DNA of 34,362 nt from ZLKRG44 sp964555705 (lineage in GTDB: Bacteria > Planctomycetota > Phycisphaerae > Phycisphaerales > SM1A02). The stretch is from the NCBI GenBank assembly GCA_964555705.1, contig CAZKTN010000026.1, positions 1 to 34,362 on the forward strand, written 5' to 3'. The notes below the pieces were generated by a model. It did not search any database, was not told the DNA's origin, and saw nothing but the letters and a program-made list of their open reading frames with translations. This document shows, one piece after another, positions 8,492 to 16,158 of the stretch (its first letter is position 1; every line of letters begins with the position of its first letter). The position numbers and the translations under genes were made by a program.

Positions 8492-9459
8492 GGTGCAGTC
8501 TCCAGCGCCAGCACCGCACCATCGGGCACGCCGACCGCATCAAGGTCAACGGTCCCCTCGAAGGTGGTCACCGCAGGACCTGTCATCATCACGGGGCTTC
8601 CAATGCCAGGCCACTCGATCGTGAGGCGCCCGCCCGGAAGGTGCACATCCACCTGGGAGCCGAGCCGCCCCTCGAGCTGACCCGCCACGCACACAGCGCA
8701 TGCACCGGTGCCGCATGCCTGCGTGATGCCGGACCCGCGCTCCCAGGTGCGCATGCGCACCTCGCCGAAGCTGGCAACCTCCGCCGCATGCAGATTGATT
8801 CGCTCCGGGAACATCGGCATCCGCTCGATCACGGGACCGATGCGATCGAGCGGCACTGCGTCGACGTTCGCGCACCATGCCACCATGTGCGGGTTGCCCA
8901 TGGATACGAGCGACACCGAATCGCCGGTGCCGGACTCCGAGATCCACGCGGTTGCGTGTGCCGCATCCATGCCTGCGGCCGCAGATGCATCCCTCCAGCG
9001 CCCTGCACCCCACGGCCACGCGATCGCGCGGTCGCACGGGGCGCCCACTGGGACAAGGTGCGGCTCGAGGATCGGCTGGCCCATGTCCACGGTTGCCCCA
9101 CTCACGGCACCCGATGCGTCCGTGTGCCAGCGCACCGCGAGCACCCCGCGGCGCGTCTGCACTCGCAGCGGATTGGCGCGCGCGATGCCACGGTCGACCG
9201 CAAACTTCGCGACGCAACGGATGCCGTTGCCGCACATCATGCCCTCGCTGCCGTCTGCGTTGAACATCCGCATGCGCACGTCCGCATCGGCACCCTCGGG
9301 GGGAGCCACCACGATGAGCCCGTCGCTCCCGATGCCCCGATGGCGGTCGCTCACGAGACGCGCCAGCGCAGGCGCATCGCGGACCTCGTGCGCAAACCCG
9401 TCCACGTACACGTAGTCGTTGCCGATCCCGTGCATCTTGACAAAGGGAAGCATGCGCAT
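8488..9459 (-). CDS. dapF: Diaminopimelate epimerase
   Basis: 323 residues. DapF interconverts LL- and meso-diaminopimelate, giving the precursor for lysine and peptidoglycan; it is a cofactor-independent two-cysteine racemase of the cytoplasm. Seen: N-terminal FVKMHGIGNDYVYVD, first catalytic Cys76 in MMCGNGIRC, GNPHMV, ERGSGITQACGTGACA with the second catalytic Cys. Slightly longer than the usual 270-290 residues because of an insert around residues 130-165. The ATG at 9459 is seven bases after the stop of the upstream lipoprotein gene and is preceded by GGGGTGAG; ATG 9453 is also possible. A longer frame would overlap the upstream gene and adds nothing conserved. The stop overlaps the M20 gene as ATGA. 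Confidence 0.93.
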   Translation of the reverse strand: MRMLPFVKMHGIGNDYVYVDGFAHEVRDAPALARLVSDRHRGIGSDGLIVVAPPEGADADVRMRMFNADGSEGMMCGNGIRCVAKFAVDRGIARANPLRVQTRRGVLAVRWHTDASGAVSGATVDMGQPILEPHLVPVGAPCDRAIAWPWGAGRWRDASAAAGMDAAHATAWISESGTGDSVSLVSMGNPHMVAWCANVDAVPLDRIGPVIERMPMFPERINLHAAEVASFGEVRMRTWERGSGITQACGTGACAVCVAGQLEGRLGSQVDVHLPGGRLTIEWPGIGSPVMMTGPAVTTFEGTVDLDAVGVPDGAVLALETAP

Positions 9460-9466
9460 GGGCCGC

Positions 9467-10969
9467 TCACCCCTCGGGGCGCTCGATGATGCCGAGGTCA
9501 ACGACGACTCGCCCGCGCCGGTAGTAGTCCGCGTTCATCCGGTCGCGGCTCACGAACGTCATCACGAGGCCGTTCACGCCAGTCGCGTCGGCGTAGGTGA
9601 AGTCCCCAAGGTGCGGGCCGCAGTAGCGGTGGTTCTCGTAGGCCTGCGCGTGGTAGTGGAAGTGCGTGAGCGCCACATAGCCCGCGTCGAACATCTCCTG
9701 CGATGCCTCGAAGCGTACGTCGCTTCCGCGCACACGCGGCGGGTACTCGACCACCTCGAACCGACCCTGGTCATCGAGCCTGATGATGCCGCCGTACTCG
9801 GTGGTTCGGTCGGCGAGGTCGCGGTCGGCGAAGTCGAAGAGGTGCTTGCGCACCTGAGGCACCTGAAGACCCTGCCGCAGAAGGGAGATCACCGCGAGGT
9901 CGCCCCACGTAAGCGAGTCTGCGTGCGCGGCGATCGTCTCTGCGGCCCTGGTGCCGTAGCCCTCGAAGTTGGCGGTATACCGCTTGGTATCCGGCCCCGA
10001 GAGGATCGCGGAAAGCTCGCGCAGAAGGTCCTCGCGCGAGGTCGTCAGGAGATTGGGCTGATGGCGCGCCGCCGCGACGACCACCGGCACGTCCTTTGGC
10101 GCAAGCGTCGCGCGCGTCGACTCGGGCATCTTCGCGACGGCGGCCGCAGCCTCGTTCCAGAACGCGCGGCGCTGCGGGGTCCTCAGCGACCTGATCCACA
10201 GGATCTCCTCGCGGTTGGATGGCATGATGCCAAGGTCGCGCGCAGACGCGCGCAGGTCGATCACGAGCGTGTCGCTGGTCGCCTTCGAGTCGTCTGCGAG
10301 CAGCTGCACCAGCCGATCGCGCTGGCCCGTGAGGATCAGCAGCTCCCAGCAGCGCGCGCGCAGGTTCGACTCCTTGATCGGGTCTGCGCCGAGGAACAGG
10401 TCGTACAGCACGTCGCTGACGCGGTCGCCGTGCAGCTTCATGATTGCGATGTACTCGGGCCGCTCCTCGAGCTTGGGGATCCACAGCGGCAGCGGCACCG
10501 CAAGCGCGCGCACGAGCGTTGTCGTCATGTCACCCCAGCCCGCGGCGGCGATCCTCTCGCACACCTCGCGTCGCCACTCGAACGCCTCCATCTTGGGGAG
10601 CGAGAGCGACAGGGCCTCCTTGAGCCCCGCGGGGTCGCTTGTCGCAAGCCGGTCCCACGCCTCGCGCCGCAGGCCCACCGACCATCCGGGCTGGATCACG
10701 ATCCGGCGCAGCGCACGCCGGTACTCGTCGTTGGCGGGATCCGCGTCGAGCACCTCCATTGCGGCAATCTGCACCGCCGGGATCTGGTCGGGCTTCGCCA
10801 GCGACTTGAGCGGGTCCTTCGGCGCATTCACCGTGCACGCGGATGCGAGCGCGAGTGCCGCGCATGCCCCGATCCTCGCGGCACACCACACGAGCCGCAC
10901 TGGGCGCGCAAGGCGAGGTGTCGCAACCTGTCGATCAGCTCCGTGGCGGGGCATCCATGCGGACCGCAT
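9467..10969 (-). CDS. Lipoprotein of unknown function with possible JAMM/DUF4329-like C-terminus
   Basis: 500 residues from ATG 10969 (GTG 10990 and ATG 10954 are other in-frame starts). The N-terminus is basic, then hydrophobic, with a lipobox ending LASAC (Cys45), so a lipid-anchored exported protein is expected. The long middle part (about 60-400) is helical-looking and not recognised. The last 70 residues hold HFHYH (436-440), HLGDFTYAD (453-461), and NGLVMTFVSRDRMNADYY followed by VVVDLG. The H-x-H plus downstream D spacing is reminiscent of JAB/JAMM-type or DUF4329 domains; this is inference. First gene of the minus-strand unit with dapF and the ast-like genes. Confidence 0.75.
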   Translation of the reverse strand: MRSAWMPRHGADRQVATPRLARPVRLVWCAARIGACAALALASACTVNAPKDPLKSLAKPDQIPAVQIAAMEVLDADPANDEYRRALRRIVIQPGWSVGLRREAWDRLATSDPAGLKEALSLSLPKMEAFEWRREVCERIAAAGWGDMTTTLVRALAVPLPLWIPKLEERPEYIAIMKLHGDRVSDVLYDLFLGADPIKESNLRARCWELLILTGQRDRLVQLLADDSKATSDTLVIDLRASARDLGIMPSNREEILWIRSLRTPQRRAFWNEAAAAVAKMPESTRATLAPKDVPVVVAAARHQPNLLTTSREDLLRELSAILSGPDTKRYTANFEGYGTRAAETIAAHADSLTWGDLAVISLLRQGLQVPQVRKHLFDFADRDLADRTTEYGGIIRLDDQGRFEVVEYPPRVRGSDVRFEASQEMFDAGYVALTHFHYHAQAYENHRYCGPHLGDFTYADATGVNGLVMTFVSRDRMNADYYRRGRVVVDLGIIERPEG

Positions 10970-11111
10970 GCGCCAAGTGTAAGTCCGCACCTCGACCGCT
11001 GCCCTAGTGCACCTGGGGACACCACCCGGCCTGGCGTCGCGCAGCAGGGTGCGCCACGCCTGTAGGCGGGACCGTCTGCGGTAGCCTCATTTCGCAGGTC
11101 TTCACATACTC

Positions 11112-11930
11112 ATGAGCGCGAAACCAATTGCTCTCCTACTCCCTGCCCGTAACAGGCAGGTGAAGCTTGAGCGTGCGCTCCAGTCGCTCCTTCCCGAGGC
11201 TGACCTCCTGAAGGTCGTGGTGATTGACGATGGCAGCGAGCCTCCACTGCGGATCCCGGACGGGCTTGCAATAGATTCGATCCTCATTCGGCTTCCCTCT
11301 CACCAGGGCATCTCCAGGGCGCTGAATGCCGGTCTGGAATGCGCCTTCGACTTGGGTACGCCCTTCGTCGCTCGGCTCGATTCCGACGACACCGCGATCG
11401 CAGGGCGATTTGGAAAGCAGCTCGCGTACATGGAGCGGCACCCGGAAGTGGGCATCTGCGGGACCGGCTACGAGGAGTGCGACCCCGACGGCCACACCCT
11501 TGGCACGGTCATCCTCCCGAACGACGATGCGGGCATCCGGCGCATCATGCACCTTCGAACTGCGCTGTGGCACCCAACCGTCATGCTGCGCGCGTCGGTG
11601 GCACGGGCTGTCGGTCCCTTCGATTCCTCGCTCCTATGCGAGGACCTTGATTACTTCACGCGTGTGCTTGAGCGAACAAGGGGCGCCAACCTGCCGGAGG
11701 CCCTGGTCCGCTACGAGGTTGGCGCCGCCGACGCGCTGACTGGCACGGCATCACGCCGGCGTGCACTTGCCATCTCGATCCTGAAGCTGAAGCTTCGGCG
11801 CCGCGAGCTGACGCAACCGCTCTGGTGGATTGGCATGCTCGCCACGACCTCCTACCTCATCGGCCTGAACCGCATCCTTCGGCCCCTGACGAACCCAGCC
11901 ATGCGGCTGCTTGAGTGGCGAGGCGGATGA
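11112..11930 (+). CDS. Family 2 glycosyltransferase
   Basis: 272 residues, GT-A fold inverting glycosyltransferase (GT2). Seen: N-terminal IALLLPARNR and VVVIDDGSEP (nucleotide-binding strand and loop), the metal-binding DSD (90-92) in VARLDSDD, HPTVMLR, and LLCEDLDYFTRV with the likely catalytic acid. A hydrophobic stretch near residue 240 (WWIGMLATTSYLIGL) may associate with the membrane. It transfers a sugar from a nucleotide donor to an unknown acceptor, plausibly in envelope polysaccharide assembly. Starts at ATG 11112, about 120 bases from the divergent lipoprotein gene. Followed directly by an acyltransferase-like gene. Confidence 0.9.
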   Translation: MSAKPIALLLPARNRQVKLERALQSLLPEADLLKVVVIDDGSEPPLRIPDGLAIDSILIRLPSHQGISRALNAGLECAFDLGTPFVARLDSDDTAIAGRFGKQLAYMERHPEVGICGTGYEECDPDGHTLGTVILPNDDAGIRRIMHLRTALWHPTVMLRASVARAVGPFDSSLLCEDLDYFTRVLERTRGANLPEALVRYEVGAADALTGTASRRRALAISILKLKLRRRELTQPLWWIGMLATTSYLIGLNRILRPLTNPAMRLLEWRGG

Positions 11931-11931
11931 G

Positions 11932-12819
11932 GTGCACGAACCGCACCCGCTCGAGGCGCTCTACCTCAGGCTGGGCCATGCGGCGACCAGCCGCTGCGGC
12001 GCGCTGTGGTGCAATGCCGGTCGCTTCACGATGGTCACCTTCCCGAACAACCATCGGGTCTCCGCGTCCCGTGCCGCGATTCAGGAGATGCTCGTCGAGT
12101 GCGGCAAGCTGGTCGCGGTGTTCTGCCCGGCAGCCGGGTCGGGACCCGTGATCAACGAGTACTCGCTGGGCCTCAGGGAGTGCGGGCTTGCACGGCTGCA
12201 GCACCAGTTCCGCACCCATGTGCGCAAGCACGGCGGGCACTTTGTGGCTCGCGAACTGGGCTGGACGGAGATGGCACACCTTGCCGTGAGTGTCCACGAG
12301 GACCTCGCAAAGCGCTGGAAAGGCGTAACCGTCAATCTCACCGAACCCCACAAGTGGAAGCTCGCATGCGCCACAGCTGCATCCACACCTGGTGTGCGCG
12401 CCTTCGGGTGCCTCGTGGGCGGCGATCTCGCGGGATATGTCGTCTCGTGGCAGGATCGCGATACATGCCACGGCGTTCTCATTCACCGGAACAGCAGCTT
12501 CGATGCCCAGCGGGTGGGCAATGTTCTCTTGCACTCGTTCAGCCAGGCATGCATGGCACGGGACGACGTGGCAAGGATCAACCTCGGCCGCAGCTGGTTT
12601 CCACCCAAGCCCGGCATCGACAGCTTCAAGCGGCATGCCGGCTATGAGGAGACCCGCGCAGTGCTGGCCGTGGTCCTTCACCCGAGGCTCGAGCGGGTGC
12701 TGCGTGCGCCTCTCACGCACCGATGCCTCGGGCTCGTCGAGACATTGACAGCCGGCCGGGCCAGCCTTCGGGACGATCTCCATCTGCTGCAGGCGGCGCG
12801 GGCCACCGAGATCCCCTAG
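11932..12819 (+). CDS. GNAT/FemAB-like acyltransferase-like protein
   Basis: 295 residues from GTG 11932, which lies one base after the glycosyltransferase TGA and is preceded by GAGGCGGAT. A TTG at 11911 inside the preceding gene is a weaker alternative. The C-terminal half (about 150-260) has the layout of GNAT or FemAB/BioF2-like proteins: strands GCLVGGDLAGYVVSW and HGVLIHRN, helix VGNVLLHSFSQACMA, then INLGRSW and DSFKRHAGYEE, where the FKR-GY step is typical of such folds. Function unassigned; together with the GT2 gene it may modify a cell-surface glycan or lipid. I do not see a clear acetyl-CoA Q/RxxGxG/A loop, so activity is uncertain. Confidence 0.7.
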   Translation: MHEPHPLEALYLRLGHAATSRCGALWCNAGRFTMVTFPNNHRVSASRAAIQEMLVECGKLVAVFCPAAGSGPVINEYSLGLRECGLARLQHQFRTHVRKHGGHFVARELGWTEMAHLAVSVHEDLAKRWKGVTVNLTEPHKWKLACATAASTPGVRAFGCLVGGDLAGYVVSWQDRDTCHGVLIHRNSSFDAQRVGNVLLHSFSQACMARDDVARINLGRSWFPPKPGIDSFKRHAGYEETRAVLAVVLHPRLERVLRAPLTHRCLGLVETLTAGRASLRDDLHLLQAARATEIP

Positions 12820-12835
12820 CGCAGCGCACGCACGC

Positions 12836-14383
12836 TCACGCCGCCAGCTGTTCCGAGATGAGGTCCGCACCCCGCTCGGCGATGATCACAGCCGTGGCCG
12901 CAGAGTGGCCTGCGGGCAGCCTTGGGATGATCGAGTTGTCGCACACCCAGAGGTTTCGCAGGCCGCGCACATCGAGCCTGGGGCTGACCACGGACAGCGC
13001 ATCCATCCCCATTCGGCATGTTCCGACCGGGTGGTAGTGCGTGGTTGCGTGCCGACGAGTGTGCTCCATCAAGTCGGACGTGCCGGGCATGAACTCGCGC
13101 GTCAGGCCGAACGCGCGAAGGCTTGGCTGCGACGCGATGTCTCGAATTCGCCCAACGCCTTCCCCAAGAGCCGCCGCATCGGAGTCCACGCTGAGGAAAC
13201 GCGGATCGATGACCGGCGGACCGAGCGGGCACCGCGGGTCCAGCGTCACGACACCGCGGCTCGCAGGATGCATGAGGATGGCGGACATCTCGACCGCATG
13301 CCGATGATGCCCGCTCTGGAAGTTGGCGGTGATCTCGAGCTCGGGCGACTTGCCGGCACGTCCGAGGAATGCTCCGCCCTCGCACCCGTTCGACACCATC
13401 ACCCCTGTCCGTCCAAGGGCGTACTCAAGTGCAGACGGAATCCACCGTGACTTGCGACCCGGCGAACGGGAGGTGCATTCCCACACGACCGGAATACCGA
13501 TATGGTCGTGAAGGTTCTCCCCAACACCTGGCAGGTCAACCCGTATCGAGATGCCCGCGGCACGAAGGCGCTCAGCCGGCCCTATGCCTGAGCGCATCAG
13601 CACGGCCGGACTCCCGAACACCCCTGCACAGAGCACAACGCCGACCCGGGCCCGTATCGCTTTACACGCGCCCACGCCACCGAACTCCACGCCCACGGCC
13701 GTGTCACCATCGAACATGATGCGCTGGACTTGCGCGCGCAACGCAACGGCCACCCCACGGCCGGTCGTCGCTCCAGCGAGGCACTCCGCTGTCGTGTACC
13801 TGCGCCCCTCCCTCTGGAACAGCATGAATCTGCCGCATGTCTCCGACCGGTCGCCGACGAGCGCGTCGACGCGAGTAAGGCCGTGCTCCTCGCACGCGCC
13901 GACCAGCGCGTCCGTGAATGGCGCCGTGTATGCAGGCCGCTCGACGGAGACTGCACAGCGGCGCCCTCCGCCAGTCGCACGCAGCCAGCATGGCATCAGC
14001 TCGGACCAGCTCCACCCGGGGCATCCTGAGGCCGCCCACTCGTCATAGTCCGATGCCGGTCCATGCGCAGCGATCATGGCATTCACCGCAGTTGATCCCC
14101 CGAGGACCTTTCCCATCGGAAAGCGAACGCGGCGACCCTCGAGCGCGAGCTGTGGCACACTGATGTGATCCCAAGACCATGGACCACGCAGCCGGTAGCT
14201 GGCCAGCGGAACGCTCAGTGCCCACCACGGATAGCGAGGACCAGCCTCAACAACCGCGATACTGAGTCCGGTGCGTTCGGCAAGCCGTGATGCAATCAGC
14301 GCTCCAGCGGTACCTCCCCCGACGATGACGACATCCGCAGCCTCGCTGCCGGGGACGCGCGGAATCGCTGACTCCGACTTCAT
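12836..14383 (-). CDS. GMC-family FAD-dependent oxidoreductase
   Basis: 515 residues, glucose-methanol-choline oxidoreductase family. FAD-binding VVIVGGGTAGALIASRLAE (18-36), Glu of VVEAGPR, GMC signature MGKVLGGSTAVNAM (about 90-103), FGSPAVLMRSGIGP, NLHDHIG. Near the C-terminus are HYHPVGTCRMG with the first catalytic His and PAGHSAATAVIIAE, where a His sits where many members have Asn. It likely oxidises an alcohol; the substrate is unknown. The ATG at 14383 is preferred over GTG 14386 directly before it. Divergent from the NifU-like gene with about 80 bases between; converges with the acyltransferase-like gene 16 bases away. Confidence 0.9.
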   Translation of the reverse strand: MKSESAIPRVPGSEAADVVIVGGGTAGALIASRLAERTGLSIAVVEAGPRYPWWALSVPLASYRLRGPWSWDHISVPQLALEGRRVRFPMGKVLGGSTAVNAMIAAHGPASDYDEWAASGCPGWSWSELMPCWLRATGGGRRCAVSVERPAYTAPFTDALVGACEEHGLTRVDALVGDRSETCGRFMLFQREGRRYTTAECLAGATTGRGVAVALRAQVQRIMFDGDTAVGVEFGGVGACKAIRARVGVVLCAGVFGSPAVLMRSGIGPAERLRAAGISIRVDLPGVGENLHDHIGIPVVWECTSRSPGRKSRWIPSALEYALGRTGVMVSNGCEGGAFLGRAGKSPELEITANFQSGHHRHAVEMSAILMHPASRGVVTLDPRCPLGPPVIDPRFLSVDSDAAALGEGVGRIRDIASQPSLRAFGLTREFMPGTSDLMEHTRRHATTHYHPVGTCRMGMDALSVVSPRLDVRGLRNLWVCDNSIIPRLPAGHSAATAVIIAERGADLISEQLAA

Positions 14384-14463
14384 CACGGTCTACTCGGTCC
14401 TCGGGGTCGCCAGAGTGCAGGACGTGCGCGCTGCCTCACTTCAACCAACCTACACTCCGTCAC

Positions 14464-14718
14464 ATGCGTTCGGCGCGCTCGGCCAAGTCTGACGATCCGG
14501 TCCTCGCGGAAGTCTGCGAGGTGGTTGACCTGCTGCGGCCGGACATCAAGGCCGATGGCGGCGATGTGGAGGTTGTGGGCGTGCACGACGGAGTCGTCGA
14601 GGTTCGCCTGCATGGCGCGTGCGTCGGTTGCCCCTCGAGCGGCATGACGCTGCAGCACGGCATACTTGCGGCGCTCAAGGCTCGGATCCCCTCGATCACC
14701 GACATTCGAGCTGTGTAG
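14464..14718 (+). CDS. NifU-like C-terminal domain protein (Fe-S scaffold/carrier)
   Basis: 84 residues consisting only of the NifU C-terminal (Nfu) domain. Seen: EVVDLLRPDIKADGGDVEVV (19-38), the classic DGGD motif, and the cluster-binding CxxC (Cys53, Cys56) in GACVGCPSSGMTL. Such stand-alone Nfu proteins bind a 4Fe-4S cluster at a dimer interface and deliver it to target proteins in the cytoplasm. ATG at 14464. No other iron-sulphur assembly gene is adjacent, though RimO, a Fe-S enzyme, is encoded elsewhere in this window. Convergent with csrA. Confidence 0.92.
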   Translation: MRSARSAKSDDPVLAEVCEVVDLLRPDIKADGGDVEVVGVHDGVVEVRLHGACVGCPSSGMTLQHGILAALKARIPSITDIRAV

Positions 14719-14763
14719 GTCGCTGGGGCGATCGGACTCGACGAGTGCCGCATCGCCGGTCGC

Positions 14764-14788
14764 CGTGCGCACCTCGCAGGTGGGCACG
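14764..14788. terminator. Possible bidirectional terminator hairpin between nfu and csrA
   Basis: Stem CGTGC/GCACG with an inner ACCT/AGGT stem and a three-base CGC loop, in the 81-base gap between two convergent genes. No strong T tract follows on either strand, so termination is inferred from position only. Confidence 0.35.
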
Positions 14789-14799
14789 CCGAGTACGGG

Positions 14800-15054
14800 T
14801 CAGGCCGTGCCCTCGCCAGCTGCCGGACGGATACGACCGACCACAGAGTCGGCGGCAGCGCCATCGGCCTTGGAGGCGATGATCTGCTCTGCGACCTCCC
14901 GGCGGTAGATGCGGATGTTCTCCGGAAACTCGAGCGCGAGGCGAACCCTGTCACCGCGGATCGACGTGATCTTGATGGTGCCAAGGGGAGTCTTCACGTC
15001 ATCGCTCGCGCAGATGATGAACTCTTCGCCTTCGCGTCGCGTGATGACGAGCAT
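14800..15054 (-). CDS. csrA: Carbon storage regulator CsrA (translational regulator)
   Basis: 84 residues. CsrA is a dimeric RNA-binding protein that binds GGA motifs in mRNA leaders and blocks or promotes translation. The whole core is present: MLVITRREGEEFIICASDD, then IKITSIRGDRVRLALEFP and IRIYRREVAEQI, with the RNA-binding Arg near position 6 and Arg of YRRE. The C-terminal tail of about 25 residues is variable. The ATG at 15054 is fixed by the conserved N-terminus and by a seven-base spacing from a perfect AGGAGGT; an upstream frame extension would read through that site. In flagellated bacteria csrA often sits by fliW; no flagellar gene is seen here. Confidence 0.96.
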   Translation of the reverse strand: MLVITRREGEEFIICASDDVKTPLGTIKITSIRGDRVRLALEFPENIRIYRREVAEQIIASKADGAAADSVVGRIRPAAGEGTA

Positions 15055-15265
15055 CGACCGGACCTCCTGCCCTGGTGCTGTTGGCACCGACCCTTGCCGC
15101 GATCGCGCACCATGCGCTTTCCATGCGGGCGTCCGGTCTCATCGACCGGTCTCAAGGGTCTCTTGAGGGTACGGCGAGGATCGGGCGGTCCAAGCGGTCC
15201 AGTCCACAATTTGGCGGCCGCGAGGCGGTCTTTCGGGCTGGACCAATAAAGACCTTTCCCTCAGC
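15055..15265 (-). promoter_or_regulatory. csrA leader with strong Shine-Dalgarno, tandem stem-loops and GGA cluster
   Basis: No gene seen. On the minus strand a perfect AGGAGGT (15068-15062) precedes the csrA ATG by seven bases. Upstream are two adjacent inverted repeats: CCGGT/ACCGG arms at 15133-15137 and 15145-15149, and CTCAAG/CTTGAG arms at 15151-15156 and 15162-15167. Further up, three GGA triplets occur within 17 bases (15189-15205). GGA is the CsrA core motif and one also lies in the Shine-Dalgarno, so autoregulation is plausible but inferred. The csrA promoter must lie between here and the upstream terminator; I could not define its boxes. Confidence 0.5.
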
Positions 15266-15303
15266 AAAGAAAAGCCCCCGCACCGGGGTTCCGATGCGGG
15301 GGC
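15266..15303 (-). terminator. Rho-independent terminator of mraZ
   Basis: On the minus strand a nine-base-pair perfect stem GCCCCCGCA/TGCGGGGGC (arms 15295-15303 and 15274-15282) with a 12-base loop is followed immediately by TTTTCTTT (15273-15266). It separates mraZ from csrA, so the two are separate transcripts. Confidence 0.9.
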
Positions 15304-15483
15304 GACGACGAAAAGTTTGGGCCGGAAGCGAGCCGACCCCTGCCGAAGAGCTGCGCGGGGAGGTCGTCCTGACCGTTCCGCGCCACCATGCCCAGCCGTC
15401 CATGGCCGAGCCACTGCCTGCGGTCGCATCCTTGCGGACGCAGGCGGATTCCGAGCGCTACGCCGTCCGTGGCGAAGCGTGCT
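15304..15483 (-). other. Non-coding stretch between mraZ and its terminator
   Basis: About 180 bases of mraZ 3' untranslated RNA. No reading frame here looks like a protein, and the candidate frames run on through the terminator. I looked for tmRNA, SRP RNA and tRNA signatures and saw none. It could hold a small 3'-derived RNA, but nothing in the sequence demands it. Confidence 0.4.
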
Positions 15484-15524
15484 GGTCAGCGGGGAAGCGA
15501 TCCATCACTTCCCTGGTGCTGACC
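15484..15524 (-). other. Strong hairpin spanning the mraZ stop codon
   Basis: Minus-strand GGTCAGC (15524-15518) pairs perfectly with GCTGACC (15490-15484), and inside it GGGAAG (15513-15508) pairs with CTTCCC (15497-15492), leaving a ten-base loop that contains the TGA stop (15507-15505). No T tract follows, so it is not a standard terminator; it may protect the 3' end or affect ribosome release. Confidence 0.6.
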
Positions 15525-15972
15525 GTTCGTCCAGTGCCTGGCGCGCCTTGCGCCAGGAGTCGAGGAAGGCGGGCTCGAGCGACGCCATCAGCTCGTCCAT
15601 CGCCGCCTTGGTGCGAACCTCGAGGTGATCGCGAACGCCGGCGATCGCCAGCGTTCCTGAGAGTCCGTAGCGCGTGACCAGCCGCTCGGGCAGGCACACT
15701 CGCCCAACCCGGTCGAGCGGCAGGCTCGACGCCTGGCTGAAGAGCAGGAACTCGAAACGCGCGACTTCCTCGGGATTCGACAGCGTCTGTCCCTGCGACG
15801 ACGCCCATCGCTCGAAGGTCTTCTCCGGCCACAGCCACAGGCAGCCGTTCAGTCCTGGTGCCGCAATGAAGCGCTCCCCATGCACGTCCGGACGAAGCAC
15901 GTCGCGCACAGCGCTCGGAATCGCGAGGCGATTCTTGCTGTCGAGTGAGTGCTCGTGGAGTCCGAAGAGCAT
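15505..15972 (-). CDS. mraZ: MraZ transcriptional regulator
   Basis: 155 residues with two AbrB-like SpoVT/MraZ domains: MLFGLHEHSLDSKNRLAIP (start) and LDRVGRVCLPERLVTRYGL (about 90-108), each with the D-x-K/x-GR-x-xLP pattern. MraZ forms ring-shaped oligomers and binds direct GTGGG repeats, usually in front of the dcw cell-wall cluster, repressing it. Here it is not followed by rsmH, ftsL or ftsI: a hairpin, about 180 non-coding bases, a terminator and then csrA follow. ATG at 15972; the Shine-Dalgarno is weak (AAGG). Its promoter holds MraZ boxes, so autorepression is likely. Confidence 0.95.
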   Translation of the reverse strand: MLFGLHEHSLDSKNRLAIPSAVRDVLRPDVHGERFIAAPGLNGCLWLWPEKTFERWASSQGQTLSNPEEVARFEFLLFSQASSLPLDRVGRVCLPERLVTRYGLSGTLAIAGVRDHLEVRTKAAMDELMASLEPAFLDSWRKARQALDERSAPGK

Positions 15973-16000
15973 GGGTCAAGGCCTTGGTCGGCACGTGTGA

Positions 16001-16041
16001 AAGATACCCACTGTGCCCCACTTTGCAACACGAAAGCCCAA
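16001..16041 (-). promoter_or_regulatory. mraZ promoter with MraZ operator boxes in the -35/-10 spacer
   Basis: On the minus strand a -35-like TTGCAA (16028-16023) and a -10-like TATCTT (16006-16001) are 16 bases apart. The spacer is AGTGGGGCACAGTGGG: two GTGGG boxes (16021-16017, 16011-16007) with a ten-base period, the known MraZ box arrangement. A further TTGGG (16041-16037) lies in the same ten-base phase upstream, with the intermediate box missing. The -10 is about 30 bases before the ATG. Promoter boxes are my assignment; the direct repeats are plain in the sequence. Confidence 0.75.
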
Positions 16042-16158
16042 TTTTTCCCGCTGCACCCCTCTAAAAGTTTGTCCAATAACCGTTTAAATCTGACATAAGT
16101 GCCTTCCTCGCAGGCATTTGTGGACTGTTATCGCGACCGGACTATGGTTATGAAGATT

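Noticed and set aside
15139..15429. Small minus-strand frames in the mraZ-csrA gap
   Set aside because: They read through the clear rho-independent terminator at 15266-15303 and look non-protein.
15304..15483. tmRNA, SRP RNA or other structured RNA in the mraZ 3' region
   Set aside because: No signature sequences seen; only the hairpin at the stop codon and the terminator are supported.
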